Positions 48,159 to 57,528 are shown, counted from the first letter of the stretch. The stretch: DNA of 64,000 bases from Vibrio pelagius (GCF_024347575.1 NZ_AP025504.1:682001-746000); one strand, 5' to 3'. The notes: a model not told the origin generated them from the sequence alone. Numbers and translations: made by a program.

Positions 48159-48840
48159 AAGTGTTAATGAAAATACCTGTATCATCTATTTCGGTGAGGT
48201 GATCAGCGAAGATACAGCCCATTTGATACAAAAGGCCGTAGTGCGTTTACGACACGCTTTAGGAGTAATATTGCTCGATATTGTGCCTTCATACACATCC
48301 ATTCTTGTCTGCTTTGATCTAACCAAAACGGATCGTTTTGATATTAAAGCAAAAATCAATCAAGCGCTGATTGAAAGCAGTGACGATATCTCTGTTAATA
48401 ATGACAGCCTATTGATCGAAATCCCTGTCTACTACGGTTCTGAAGTGGCGCTTGACCTCAACGAAGTCAGCCAACTGACTCAGCGTACTCCGCAACAAGT
48501 TATCGACATTCATTCAAGCAAAGAGTACCGAGTGTACGCCATCGGCTTTTCGCCTGGGTTCTCTTATTTAGGTAGCCTTGACCCGAAAATCATCGTGCCA
48601 AGAAAATCCAAACCTCGACTAAAAGTACCTACTGGTAGTGTGGGGCTGGCAGACAATCAAACTGCAATTTACCCAAGTTCAACGCCCGGTGGTTGGCAGG
48701 TTATTGGCCGAACTCCTCTTACCATGCTGGACTGGCAAAGCGAGACTCTTACTAAGCTTAATATGGGTGACCGTATCCGATTTAAGCCAATCAATAGAGA
48801 TGAATATCAAGATCTTGGGGGGACATTCGATGGCATTTAA
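48148..48840 (+). CDS. pxpB: 5-oxoprolinase subunit B
   Basis: 230-residue KipI/PxpB family protein. Identifying segments are YAIGFSPGFSYLGSLDPKI and PSSTPGGWQVIGRTPLTML. It binds PxpC to form the kinase-like part of the 5-oxoprolinase complex. The 3' end overlaps pxpC by 11 bp. Confidence 0.95.
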   Translation: MQVESVNENTCIIYFGEVISEDTAHLIQKAVVRLRHALGVILLDIVPSYTSILVCFDLTKTDRFDIKAKINQALIESSDDISVNNDSLLIEIPVYYGSEVALDLNEVSQLTQRTPQQVIDIHSSKEYRVYAIGFSPGFSYLGSLDPKIIVPRKSKPRLKVPTGSVGLADNQTAIYPSSTPGGWQVIGRTPLTMLDWQSETLTKLNMGDRIRFKPINRDEYQDLGGTFDGI

Positions 48841-49747
48841 GGTCGTTCACCCTGGCGTATTATCGCTCATTCAAGATACCGGCCGATTCGGTTACCAAAG
48901 TATCGGAATCACCAGCGGTGGCCCAATGGATGAACATGCATTCTTCTGGTGCAACCACCTATTAAACAACCCTGTCAATGCCAGTGTTTTAGAAATTACT
49001 TTTGGGTTATTGCAATTGGAAGTGACTGCCGCCACCAATATCGCACTTACAGGGGCAAACTTAGGGGCAAAACTCAATGATAAACCCTTGGCGGTTTGGC
49101 AAACTTACTCCGTAAAGCCTGGTGATCAATTGCATTTTGAGCAACCTATCAGTGGCTTAAGAGCCTACTTAGGTGTTGCAGGAGGCTTCCATTGTTCACT
49201 TCAATTAGGGAGTAGCTCCACCGTTGTTCGCGAACAACTCGGTGGCCTAAATAGCCAAGGTTCGGCACTGAAAGCAGGTGATCTTTTATCTTTTAGATCT
49301 TGTGTTCCATTGCCACAGCAAAAAACACCTGACTGGGCCATTGAACATTACGATAAGCCCTTGGCATTAGGGGTCGTCTGCGGATATCAACACAACGATT
49401 TTGATAGTGACGCTAAACATCACTTTTTCAACTCGCCGTATACGGTGACACAAAATATTGACCGCATGGGTTATAGACTTAATGGTACCGCAATCCCTTG
49501 CTTACGTGACGGCATAATATCTGAAGGGATTGCCTTTGGTGCTATACAAGTTCCAAGCAATGGTCAGCCCATTATACTTATGCGAGATAGGCAAACTATT
49601 GGTGGCTATCCTAAAATTGGTACTCTCGGAGGACTAGGGGCTAGCCGTCTTGCTCAGCGATTACCCGATCAAGAGGTGTCATTTAAACCAATGGATATCA
49701 GCGAAGCCGAAATAGAACGCCGCCTGTTTCTTCGAACTTTTTTGTAA
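48830..49747 (+). CDS. pxpC: 5-oxoprolinase subunit C
   Basis: 305 residues from the ATG at 48830, which has GGGGGG four bases upstream; the frame is open further upstream inside pxpB but that part is not family-like. KipA/PxpC signatures are GVLSLIQDTGRFGYQSIGIT, SGGPMDEHAFFWCNHLL and RTIGGYPKIGTLGG. Completes the operon, with no gene after it in the same unit. Confidence 0.95.
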   Translation: MAFKVVHPGVLSLIQDTGRFGYQSIGITSGGPMDEHAFFWCNHLLNNPVNASVLEITFGLLQLEVTAATNIALTGANLGAKLNDKPLAVWQTYSVKPGDQLHFEQPISGLRAYLGVAGGFHCSLQLGSSSTVVREQLGGLNSQGSALKAGDLLSFRSCVPLPQQKTPDWAIEHYDKPLALGVVCGYQHNDFDSDAKHHFFNSPYTVTQNIDRMGYRLNGTAIPCLRDGIISEGIAFGAIQVPSNGQPIILMRDRQTIGGYPKIGTLGGLGASRLAQRLPDQEVSFKPMDISEAEIERRLFLRTFL

Positions 49748-49890
49748 CTCCCACTACTCTCACTCTAGAGCGCTTTGGTTGTCTGGTATCAGGCGCTCAT
49801 CTGACTTCATGAGAACTCATACTCGCCTAACCTTGTGAGCTATGTCAAAATAGCGGCTCTTACCACCACTCAAATAAAAGAATCACAGAT

Positions 49891-50550
49891 ATGAATTTTC
49901 AAGCAGCAATTTTTGATATGGATGGGCTACTTCTGGATACCGAGCGCCTGTGTATGCAGATTTTTGAAGAAGCATGTCACGCACAAGGGGTCCCTTTTCT
50001 AAAAGATGTTTACCTCGGCATCATCGGCTGCAATGCTAAAACCATCGAACAAATTTTCCGCAACGGTTACGGCGAAGATCTCGACTATCCGGCCCTCAAT
50101 AATGAGTGGCGCACTCGCTACAGTGCAATCGTAAAGAACCAGGCTATTCCCGTAAAAGAGGGCGTGATTGAGCTCTTAGAGTGGTTGAAATCAAACAACA
50201 TTCCAGCGGCAGTTGCGACTTCGACTCAACTGGATATCGCCAAGAAGAAACTTGAGTTAGCAGGGTTAGATTCTTACTTCACATCTCTAAGCACTGGCTG
50301 TGAGGTAACGAATGGTAAGCCACATCCAGAGATCTACCTATTAGCGGCAGAGCGTCTTGGCGTTGCTCCGGAATCATGCCTTGCCTTTGAAGACTCCAAC
50401 AACGGTATCCGCGCTTCTATGGCCGCCAACATGATAAGCTTCCAAATCCCCGACTTGGTCGAGCCATGTGAAGAGGTGAAAGCACTCGGCCATACCATTA
50501 GCCCATCACTACACGATGTGCTGGCTCAACTACAAAAAGAAGCCGCCTAA
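49891..50550 (+). CDS. HAD-family phosphatase (beta-phosphoglucomutase-like)
   Basis: 219-residue soluble HAD hydrolase. Motif I is FDMDGLLLDTERL (D9, D11), with the cap's IGCNAKTIEQIF and the later VATSTQLDIAKKKL and FEDSNNGIRASMAANM. The pattern fits the YcjU/YieH/phosphoglucomutase-like subclass that dephosphorylates sugar phosphates. The substrate is not determinable. The Tag gene begins 26 bp later, so the two could be co-transcribed. Confidence 0.9.
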   Translation: MNFQAAIFDMDGLLLDTERLCMQIFEEACHAQGVPFLKDVYLGIIGCNAKTIEQIFRNGYGEDLDYPALNNEWRTRYSAIVKNQAIPVKEGVIELLEWLKSNNIPAAVATSTQLDIAKKKLELAGLDSYFTSLSTGCEVTNGKPHPEIYLLAAERLGVAPESCLAFEDSNNGIRASMAANMISFQIPDLVEPCEEVKALGHTISPSLHDVLAQLQKEAA

Positions 50551-50576
50551 AAACTCGAAGTAATTTGGAACCCGTC

Positions 50577-51263
50577 ATGACCCAAGAAAAGTTTGAAACC
50601 ATTTATCAAAGAGCGGCTCACCGTAAGGGTGGCGAAGCTGAACTTGAGAAGATCGTTCGCAAGCCACTGACCCACGATGAACTGATGCAGATCAGTGATG
50701 ATCGCTGGCTCGCTGCCTTTACCGAAAAAGTATTTCAGTGTGGTATTTCTTGGAGTGTGGTGAGGAAGAAATGGCCTCAATTCGAAGAGGTATTCTTTGA
50801 GTTCAATGTTGAGAAGATGCTGATGCTACCCAATGAGATGTGGGAGCAAAAAGCGCAAGACCCTCGCATTATTCGCCACCTAACCAAAGTCATGACGATC
50901 CCGGCGAACGCGATGATGATCCGCAACGCTCAGCGTGAATACGGCAGCTTCGCTCAAATGGTTGCAGAGTGGCCATCAGAACGCATTACCGAACTTTGGG
51001 ATCACCTTAAAAAGCACGGTAAACGACTCGGTGGTAACACTGGTGCCTACACCCTACGTCAAATGGGTAAAGATACGTTTATCTTGTCGACAGACGTCGA
51101 AGCACACCTGCGCACAACGGGTGTTATCGACAGCGGACGCAACACCAAGCGCGCTCAACAAGCCGCAAGCAACGCGTTTAACGAGTGGCAGCAACAGTCA
51201 GGAAGAAGCTTGAGTGAGATAAGCCAAATTGTTGCCTACAGTGGCGGCGATAACCGCGTTTAA
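50577..51263 (+). CDS. tag: DNA-3-methyladenine glycosylase I family protein
   Basis: 228 residues from the ATG at 50577; a TTG four codons upstream is unlikely. It removes 3-methyladenine from DNA in base-excision repair. Family features are the helix-hairpin-helix GPD-like core, QCGISWSVVRKKWPQFEEVF and GNTGAYTLRQMGKDTFILST, with the conserved catalytic region Asp in LSTDVEAHL. The Cys/His zinc ligands of E. coli Tag are not obvious, so it is the longer Tag-like type. Confidence 0.8.
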   Translation: MTQEKFETIYQRAAHRKGGEAELEKIVRKPLTHDELMQISDDRWLAAFTEKVFQCGISWSVVRKKWPQFEEVFFEFNVEKMLMLPNEMWEQKAQDPRIIRHLTKVMTIPANAMMIRNAQREYGSFAQMVAEWPSERITELWDHLKKHGKRLGGNTGAYTLRQMGKDTFILSTDVEAHLRTTGVIDSGRNTKRAQQAASNAFNEWQQQSGRSLSEISQIVAYSGGDNRV

Positions 51264-51320
51264 CACAGCGAAGAGTCACCACTTCGACAAATCATATTGG
51301 AAAGATCTCATACTCAGTGG

Positions 51321-51349
51321 CACAGTTTTCGGGCAAGATGAAAACTGTG
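51321..51349 (+). terminator. Hairpin after the tag gene
   Basis: CACAGTTTTC and GAAAACTGTG form a perfect 10-bp stem with a 9-base loop, followed by a weak T-tract (TCTCAATTGTT). Confidence 0.65.
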
Positions 51350-51420
51350 TCTCAATTGTTATCAGATATGCGCAAACTCTCTAATCTATTGGTCTCTAGC
51401 AGTAGCATTGTATGGATAAG

Positions 51421-51430
51421 TGTATACAAT
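51421..51430. promoter_or_regulatory. TGTATACA operator upstream of the GntR gene
   Basis: TGTATACAAT, the same core as two copies upstream of xdhA (52414-52421 and 52504-52515). It lies 66 bp before the GntR start codon, as expected for autoregulation. Confidence 0.6.
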
Positions 51431-51495
51431 ATAGAGTAATACCAGTGCAATATGCTCAACAATCCCTATTCGACTAAACAAGGGCATTTATCTCT

Positions 51496-52230
51496 ATGAC
51501 AGCTCTCAAAAACTCTGTCTCAAAAGGTGTAAAAACAAAAGTAACGGGTCAAACCCAAGATGACGTTGTTTACTGCCATATCTTCGACGCGATACTAGAA
51601 CAAAGGCTGCCACCAGCCACCAAACTGAGCGAAGAAGCATTAGCAGAAATCTTTGGCGTAAGCCGCACCATCATTCGTCGTGCCTTACTGCGTCTATCCT
51701 TAGAACAAGTTGTGGTTATTCGTCCAAATCGAGGCGCCGTGATTGCCGCACCAACGGTTGATGAAGCAAAACAGATTTTCAAAGCACGTGAAGTGATGGA
51801 GTTAGCCATCACTGAACTTGCGGTTAAGAACGCCACCAAAGCTCAAATTCAAGAATGCAGAAAACTGGTTGCGAAAGAGAACTGCGCCTTTGAACAAGGC
51901 GATTACGGATCGGGCCTGCGACTGTCTGGCGAGTTCCACATCAAACTTGCTGAAATGGCAGAAAACGCACCACTATTGGCTTTCCAACGTAGCTTAGTTT
52001 CACAAACTTCTCTTTTAATCGCCCAGTACGAAACAGGTACTCATTCAAACTGTTCTCAGGACGAGCATGAACAGTTACTTGATGCCATTGAGTCAGGTGA
52101 CGAAGAGCAAGCGGTTGATTTAATGCGTGAACACTTGAACCACATTCGCTCTAAGCTCAATCTAGACAGCAGCACGGCTTCTAGCGATCTGCATGTGGTT
52201 TTCTCTGACCTTCTAAAGAGCAAATCCTAG
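51496..52230 (+). CDS. GntR/FadR-family (FCD) regulator of purine catabolism
   Basis: 244-residue regulator. The GntR helix-turn-helix is at about 45-85 (SEEALAEIFGVSRTIIRRAL). The FCD all-helical effector domain follows (about 95-225) with His/Asp metal-ligand positions in LSGEFHIKLAEMAEN and HEQLLDAIESGDEE. It lies next to the xanthine dehydrogenase operon, and TGTATACA palindromes occur upstream of both, so it most likely represses that operon and itself. The ligand may be a purine or urate-pathway intermediate. Confidence 0.87.
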   Translation: MTALKNSVSKGVKTKVTGQTQDDVVYCHIFDAILEQRLPPATKLSEEALAEIFGVSRTIIRRALLRLSLEQVVVIRPNRGAVIAAPTVDEAKQIFKAREVMELAITELAVKNATKAQIQECRKLVAKENCAFEQGDYGSGLRLSGEFHIKLAEMAENAPLLAFQRSLVSQTSLLIAQYETGTHSNCSQDEHEQLLDAIESGDEEQAVDLMREHLNHIRSKLNLDSSTASSDLHVVFSDLLKSKS

Positions 52231-52265
52231 TTCGAATGCTTGCTAAACAAGTTAAATTCCTCTTT

Positions 52266-52292
52266 AAAAGCGAGTTCTATACTCGCTTTTTT
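52266..52292 (+). terminator. Terminator of the GntR gene
   Basis: AAAAGCGAGT and ACTCGCTTTT, a 10-bp stem with a five-base loop, followed by T's. Confidence 0.85.
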
Positions 52293-52413
52293 CATGACTG
52301 AAACCAAAGGTCATACTCTCTCACAACTCATTTTCTGTGCTTTTTGTTCGCTTTCCTATCGAATTTTGCCCCACAGCCACGACCGAATACTCTCCAATTA
52401 TCCAAACATTATT

Positions 52414-52421
52414 TGTATACA
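52414..52421. promoter_or_regulatory. TGTATACA operator, distal xdhA site
   Basis: TGTATACA, the shared core palindrome, about 90 bp upstream of the fully extended site. Confidence 0.55.
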
Positions 52422-52503
52422 TAGAAGTAAATTAACTCACCCTATTAAATCCTCAATTTCCAAATTTACTCATTTAAAAACAACAAATTAAAATCAAAAA
52501 ATT

Positions 52504-52515
52504 ATTGTATACAAT
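52504..52515. promoter_or_regulatory. TGTATACA operator, proximal xdhA site
   Basis: ATTGTATACAAT, a perfect 12-bp palindrome 126 bp before the xdhA start. Best match of the three sites and the most likely main operator. Confidence 0.65.
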
Positions 52516-52641
52516 CTAAGCCAAAACCTTTTTGTTGCATTTTTGTAAATAAATAGTTGACCACAGGGTCAGGATGGATAATTATTGAACAAGAAGTCAA
52601 AAAAATTACACATGGAATATGTCGATATACAAGGAGGTCTC

Positions 52642-54087
52642 TTGATTACTTTTTTGCTCAATCAGGAAATAAGACACGAAGACAATCTATCGCCGAATAT
52701 GACCGTACTTAACTACCTTCGTACCAACGTCAAGAAGACAGGTACCAAAGAGGGTTGCGGTTCAGGCGATTGCGGTGCGTGCACTGTGGTGTTAGGTGAA
52801 GTGGTAGACGGGCAATTACAGTATCGCTCGGTAAACTCATGCTTAACGTTCGTTTCTGCTCTGCACGGCAAGCAACTGATTACCGTCGAAGATCTACAGA
52901 ACCGAGATCGCTCTCTGCACCCTGTGCAACAAGCGGTTGTGGATTTTCATGGCTCACAATGTGGCTACTGTACACCGGGATTCATTATGTCGATGTTCGC
53001 GCTTGGTAAAAACAAACCTAACGCTAGCAAAGAAGATGTAATGGAGTCTCTGGCAGGCAATTTATGTCGTTGTACGGGTTACCGACCGATTGTTGATGCT
53101 GCAATGTCTTTGTCTACAGACCAACCTCTTATCGACCAATTCGCTGAACTTGAACGCAAAACCATTGAAAAGTTGGAGAGCATTCAAGGCACTGAAGCAA
53201 ACCTTCGTTTAGGTCATCTCACCGCATTCTCTCCAAAAAGTATTGATGAGCTAGCAAAACTGTATATCGCACATCCGAAAGCTAAACTGGTTGCCGGCGG
53301 CACCGACCTAGCACTGGAGGTTACGCAGTTTCACCGTGAAATCGAAACCCTTATCAGCGTCAACCTTGTCGAAGACATGAAGCTGTGTGAAGAGACAGAC
53401 ACTGACCTTATCATCGGTGCTAACCTTCCAATCAGCGACGCATACTCACTACTGAAAAAACACTACCCAGACTTTGGCGAACTGCTTCATCGCTTTGCTT
53501 CACTGCAAGTACGTAACCAAGGCACCATTGGCGGCAACGTAGCCAATGCTTCCCCTATCGGTGATACGCCTCCTCTGTTAATTGCATTAGATGCCAAGAT
53601 CAAACTGCGCTGTGGTGATGAATCACGCACTATGCCGATCGAAGACTACTTCATCAGCTATAAAATCACCGCTCAGAAAGAGAGTGAGTTTATTGAGCAG
53701 ATCATTATTCCTAAACCAAGTAGCGATAGCTTCCGCGCTTACAAGCTCTCCAAACGTCTAGATGATGACATTTCTGCCGTGTGTGGCGCCTTCGACATTC
53801 AGGTGGAAGAAGGCAAGGTAACGCATGCTCGTATCGCCTTTGGTGGTATGGCTGCAACGCCTAAGCGCGCAGCTCGTTGTGAAAATACGTTATTAGGCAG
53901 CCCTTGGACAGAGGCTACAATTAAAGAAGCGATGCAGGAACTGTATCAAGACTTCGAGCCACTCTCTGATTTTCGAGCAAGCCAAGAGTATCGCTCATTG
54001 TCGGCAGCCAATATGTTGCGCCGTTACTTCATTGAACAGCAGAACAAGCACAATCAAATCGAAACAAGGGTAACGTCTTATGTCTAA
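52642..54087 (+). CDS. xdhA: Xanthine dehydrogenase small subunit (2Fe-2S and FAD)
   Basis: 481 residues from a TTG start preceded by the consensus AAGGAGG ribosome-binding site. A TTG at 52585 and an ATG at 52612 are in frame but lack a comparable site and add 10-19 extra residues to the family's N terminus. [2Fe-2S] ligands are C39, C44, C47 and C67, then C107, C110, C142 and C144 (CGYCTPGF, CRCTGYRP). The FAD domain follows (about 190-470, LVAGGTDLALEV; QVRNQGTIGGNVANASPIGD). Passes electrons from the molybdenum subunit to NAD. Overlaps xdhB by eight bases. Confidence 0.95.
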   Translation: MITFLLNQEIRHEDNLSPNMTVLNYLRTNVKKTGTKEGCGSGDCGACTVVLGEVVDGQLQYRSVNSCLTFVSALHGKQLITVEDLQNRDRSLHPVQQAVVDFHGSQCGYCTPGFIMSMFALGKNKPNASKEDVMESLAGNLCRCTGYRPIVDAAMSLSTDQPLIDQFAELERKTIEKLESIQGTEANLRLGHLTAFSPKSIDELAKLYIAHPKAKLVAGGTDLALEVTQFHREIETLISVNLVEDMKLCEETDTDLIIGANLPISDAYSLLKKHYPDFGELLHRFASLQVRNQGTIGGNVANASPIGDTPPLLIALDAKIKLRCGDESRTMPIEDYFISYKITAQKESEFIEQIIIPKPSSDSFRAYKLSKRLDDDISAVCGAFDIQVEEGKVTHARIAFGGMAATPKRAARCENTLLGSPWTEATIKEAMQELYQDFEPLSDFRASQEYRSLSAANMLRRYFIEQQNKHNQIETRVTSYV

Positions 54088-56470
54088 CAAAAACAAACAG
54101 GCGATGACCCATGAAGAGATGGTAACCATCGCAAAACAAGATCTTAAAACTGGCGTGGGTAAAAGCGTTAAACACGACAGCGCAGCAAAGCAAGTAACGG
54201 GCGAAGCGGTCTACATCGATGACCGTTTGGAGTTCCCAAACCAACTCCACGTCTACGCGCGCCTTAGTACTCAAGCGCATGCAAAAATCACTAAAATCGA
54301 CGTATCGCCATGTTACGAATTTGAAGGTGTAGCTATCGCGATTCAAGCTAAAGACGTACCGGGTGAACTGGATATCGGTGCCATCCTTCCTGGCGATCCG
54401 CTACTCGCAGACGGTAAAGTCGAATTCTACGGTCAGCCAGTGATTGCTGTGGCGGCCAACGATTTAGAAACGGCACGCAAAGCAGCGCACGCCGCCATCA
54501 TTGAATATGAAGAACTGCCAGCGATTCTCGATGTAAAAGAAGCTTTAGCTAAAGAGCACTTCGTGACAGAGAGCCACACACAACAACGTGGTGATTCAAA
54601 AGCGGCACTAGCCAAAGCCAAACATGTGATATCTGGTGATCTCGAGATCGGCGGTCAAGAGCACTTCTATCTTGAGACTCAAGTCAGCAGCGTGATGCCG
54701 ACTGAAGACGGTGGGATGATTGTTTACACCTCGACACAAAACCCGACTGAAGTACAAAAATTGGTTGCAGAAGTGCTTGGGGTGCCAATGCACAAAGTCG
54801 TGATTGATATGCGCCGCATGGGTGGTGGCTTTGGTGGTAAAGAAACTCAAGCTGCATCTCCTGCGTGTATCGCTGCAGTCGTCGCCAGTCTAACCGGTCG
54901 ACCGACCAAGATGCGCTTATTACGTAACGAAGATATGCAACAGACGGGCAAACGTCATCCATTCTACAACCAATATACGGTCGGTTTTGATGACAACGGC
55001 GTAATTCAAGGTGCCGATATTACCGTAGCAGGTAACTGTGGCTACTCGCCTGACCTTTCAAGCTCGATTGTTGACCGTGCGATGTTCCACTCAGACAACG
55101 CCTACTACCTTGGCGATGCAACCGTGGTAGGACACCGCTGCAAAACCAACACAGCATCTAACACCGCTTACCGTGGTTTCGGCGGCCCTCAAGGCATGAT
55201 GACAATTGAACACATCATGGATGAGATCGCTCGTTACCTGAAAAAAGATCCATTGGAAGTACGTAAGGCGAACTATTACGGCGAAGAAGGCCGTAACGTG
55301 ACCCATTACTACCAAACCGTTGAAGACAACTTTCTTCCTGAGATAACCGAACAGCTTGAACGCAGCAGTGACTACCACGCTCGCCGTAAAGAAATTGATG
55401 AGTTCAACAAGCAGAGCCCTATCTTGAAAAAAGGCTTGGCAATCACTCCGGTGAAATTCGGCATCTCGTTTACCGCAACTTTCTTGAACCAAGCTGGTGC
55501 GCTTATCCATATCTACACCGATGGCAGTATTCATTTGAATCACGGCGGTACGGAAATGGGCCAAGGCTTGAACATCAAAGTAGCGCAAATCGTTGCAGAG
55601 GAGTTCCAAGTCGATGTCGAACGTATCCAGATCACCGCTACAAACACAGACAAAGTTCCGAACACATCACCAACCGCGGCCTCATCGGGCGCCGACCTCA
55701 ATGGTAAGGCCGCGCAGAACGCCGCAATAACGATTAAGCAACGACTGATCGACTTTGCAGCCTCGCACTTCAAAGTCTCGCAAGAAGAAGTGGTATTCAA
55801 GAACGGTATGGTACAGATCCGCGACGAGATCATGACCTTCAACGCGTTTGTCGAACTGGCTTGGTTTAACCAAATCTCGCTCTCCAGCACTGGCTTCTAC
55901 CGCACTCCGAAGATCTATTACGATCATGAGAAAGCGCGCGGCCGTCCGTTCTACTACTACGCCTACGGCGCATCATGTTCTGAAGTGATCATCGATACGC
56001 TGACAGGCGAGAACAAAATTCTGCGCGTCGATATCTTGCACGATGTAGGGGCTTCATTGAACCCTGCTATCGATATCGGTCAAGTAGAAGGGGGCTTCGT
56101 TCAGGGCGCTGGCTGGCTCACCACCGAAGAGTTGGTATGGAATGAGCAAGGCCGCCTAATGACCAATGGCCCTGCAAGTTACAAGATCCCAGCGATTGCC
56201 GATATGCCGATCGATTTCAGAACGCATCTATTAGAGAACCGCAGCAACCCGGAAGACACTGTCTTCAACTCGAAAGCGGTTGGTGAACCACCGTTTATGC
56301 TAGGGATGTCGGTATGGAGTGCACTCAAAGATGCCATTAACTCAGTCGCCGTCGATGGGGCAATTCCGAAGCTGAATACACCCGCGACACCAGAGCGCAT
56401 TCTGATGGCCGTTCAAGCCGTTTCGCAGCCCGCTAAGGCGTCAGTCGACACAGAGCAAGAGACGGCGTAG
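54080..56470 (+). CDS. xdhB: Xanthine dehydrogenase molybdopterin subunit
   Basis: 796-residue molybdenum-cofactor subunit that oxidises hypoxanthine and xanthine to urate. The signature segments are GGGFGGKETQAASPACIAAV, NTAYRGFGGPQGMMTIEHIM, ASSGADLNGKAAQNAA and a catalytic Glu in AVGEPPFMLGMS. Full length for the bacterial two-subunit form (about 770-800 residues). Start overlaps the xdhA stop codon, consistent with translational coupling. Confidence 0.95.
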   Translation: MSNKNKQAMTHEEMVTIAKQDLKTGVGKSVKHDSAAKQVTGEAVYIDDRLEFPNQLHVYARLSTQAHAKITKIDVSPCYEFEGVAIAIQAKDVPGELDIGAILPGDPLLADGKVEFYGQPVIAVAANDLETARKAAHAAIIEYEELPAILDVKEALAKEHFVTESHTQQRGDSKAALAKAKHVISGDLEIGGQEHFYLETQVSSVMPTEDGGMIVYTSTQNPTEVQKLVAEVLGVPMHKVVIDMRRMGGGFGGKETQAASPACIAAVVASLTGRPTKMRLLRNEDMQQTGKRHPFYNQYTVGFDDNGVIQGADITVAGNCGYSPDLSSSIVDRAMFHSDNAYYLGDATVVGHRCKTNTASNTAYRGFGGPQGMMTIEHIMDEIARYLKKDPLEVRKANYYGEEGRNVTHYYQTVEDNFLPEITEQLERSSDYHARRKEIDEFNKQSPILKKGLAITPVKFGISFTATFLNQAGALIHIYTDGSIHLNHGGTEMGQGLNIKVAQIVAEEFQVDVERIQITATNTDKVPNTSPTAASSGADLNGKAAQNAAITIKQRLIDFAASHFKVSQEEVVFKNGMVQIRDEIMTFNAFVELAWFNQISLSSTGFYRTPKIYYDHEKARGRPFYYYAYGASCSEVIIDTLTGENKILRVDILHDVGASLNPAIDIGQVEGGFVQGAGWLTTEELVWNEQGRLMTNGPASYKIPAIADMPIDFRTHLLENRSNPEDTVFNSKAVGEPPFMLGMSVWSALKDAINSVAVDGAIPKLNTPATPERILMAVQAVSQPAKASVDTEQETA

Positions 56471-56514
56471 TGGTTAACATCATTAAGCTGTGACAAACAG
56501 GTAACAAGGACACT

Positions 56515-56556
56515 CGCCAGTCCGCAGTATTGAGCAGGGAGCTCTTTAGACTGGCG
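56515..56556 (+). other. Hairpin between xdhB and xdhC
   Basis: CGCCAGTC (56515-56522) and GACTGGCG (56549-56556) arms lie in the 120-bp spacer, ahead of the GGAGG site of xdhC. Could modulate expression of the downstream chaperone gene. Confidence 0.4.
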
Positions 56557-56590
56557 TAAGAAGCATCAAGCTGGAGCTTTTGGAGGAAGT

Positions 56591-57469
56591 ATGTTTAAGG
56601 ATAATTGGATTCACGAACTGGCAAAACTGGAAGAGAACTACGAGCCGTGTGTCATGGTGACGGTTCTTGAAGATCGAGGTTCTGTGCCTCGTGATGCCGG
56701 AACAAAAATGCTGGTCACTCGCGATCGCATCATTGCGACCATTGGCGGCGGCCACCTTGAACATGTTGCGACTAAAATGGCGCGCGAGATGCTGATCGCC
56801 AGCGAAAAGTCCCTCAAAGTCGAACGATTCAACCTTGGTGCTCGTCTAGGCCAATGTTGTGGCGGGATGGCTACTCTCAGCTTCGAGCCGATTGGTACTC
56901 AACAGAACCATCTGGTGCTATTTGGTGCAGGCCATGTGGCTAAGGCGCTATTGCACATTGTCGCCACTCTGCCTTTCCGCGTAACGTGGATTGATGAACG
57001 CGAAGAAATGTTCCCAGAAACCTTACCTCAAGGCGTTAAAAAGCTTGTCACTGACGACCCAGTTGGTGAAGTGAAACAGATGCCACCAAACAGTTACTAC
57101 CTAGTGATGACCCACAACCACCAGCTCGATTTCGACCTTGCTAAAGCGATCATTGATCGTGAAGACAGTCGTTACTTCGGCATGATTGGCTCACTCACAA
57201 AACGCAAGAAGTTTGACTTCCGCTTGGAACAACGCGGCTATAGCCAAGAGCAGATCAACACCATGATTTGTCCGATTGGTATTAGCTCTGTGAACGGAAA
57301 GCATCCAGCAGAAATCGCGGTATCGGTTGCCGGTGAACTAATCGCACACTATCAGGGACAAGCGCTTGAACAGAAGCGCCCGACCCAACATTATCAAACA
57401 GAGGATCGTAACGATCCCAAGCAAACAAGCGATGTAGACGAACACCCTCTGGAAGAGAAAATCGCCTAA
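56591..57469 (+). CDS. xdhC: Xanthine dehydrogenase accessory protein
   Basis: 292 residues. The XdhC/CoxI N-terminal domain (VTVLEDRGSVPRDAGTKMLV, TIGGGHLEHVATKM) and a Rossmann-like domain (LVLFGAGHVAKALLHIVATL, WIDEREEMFP) are complete. It inserts the sulfurated molybdenum cofactor into XdhB. The last ~35 residues are hydrophilic and variable. It has a strong GGAGG site eight bases upstream. Confidence 0.95.
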   Translation: MFKDNWIHELAKLEENYEPCVMVTVLEDRGSVPRDAGTKMLVTRDRIIATIGGGHLEHVATKMAREMLIASEKSLKVERFNLGARLGQCCGGMATLSFEPIGTQQNHLVLFGAGHVAKALLHIVATLPFRVTWIDEREEMFPETLPQGVKKLVTDDPVGEVKQMPPNSYYLVMTHNHQLDFDLAKAIIDREDSRYFGMIGSLTKRKKFDFRLEQRGYSQEQINTMICPIGISSVNGKHPAEIAVSVAGELIAHYQGQALEQKRPTQHYQTEDRNDPKQTSDVDEHPLEEKIA

Positions 57470-57528
57470 CACAAATCGCAGACTCCGGTCGCCACAACGT
57501 GACTGGAGGGCATTAAAAGGAAGTAAAC

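Larger units (their letters stand above)
52231..52641. other. Gap before xdhA: terminator, operators and promoter
   Basis: 411 bp holding the GntR terminator, two TGTATACA operators and the xdhA promoter. I see no further gene; a weak 83-codon frame (52240-52491) has no coding character. Confidence 0.55.

Noticed and set aside
52240..52491. Frame of 83 codons between the GntR gene and xdhA
   Set aside because: It runs through the terminator and operator sites and has no coding character.
55091..55609. Minus-strand frame of about 170 codons inside xdhB
   Set aside because: Lies entirely within the conserved molybdopterin subunit gene and has no ribosome-binding site or family features.
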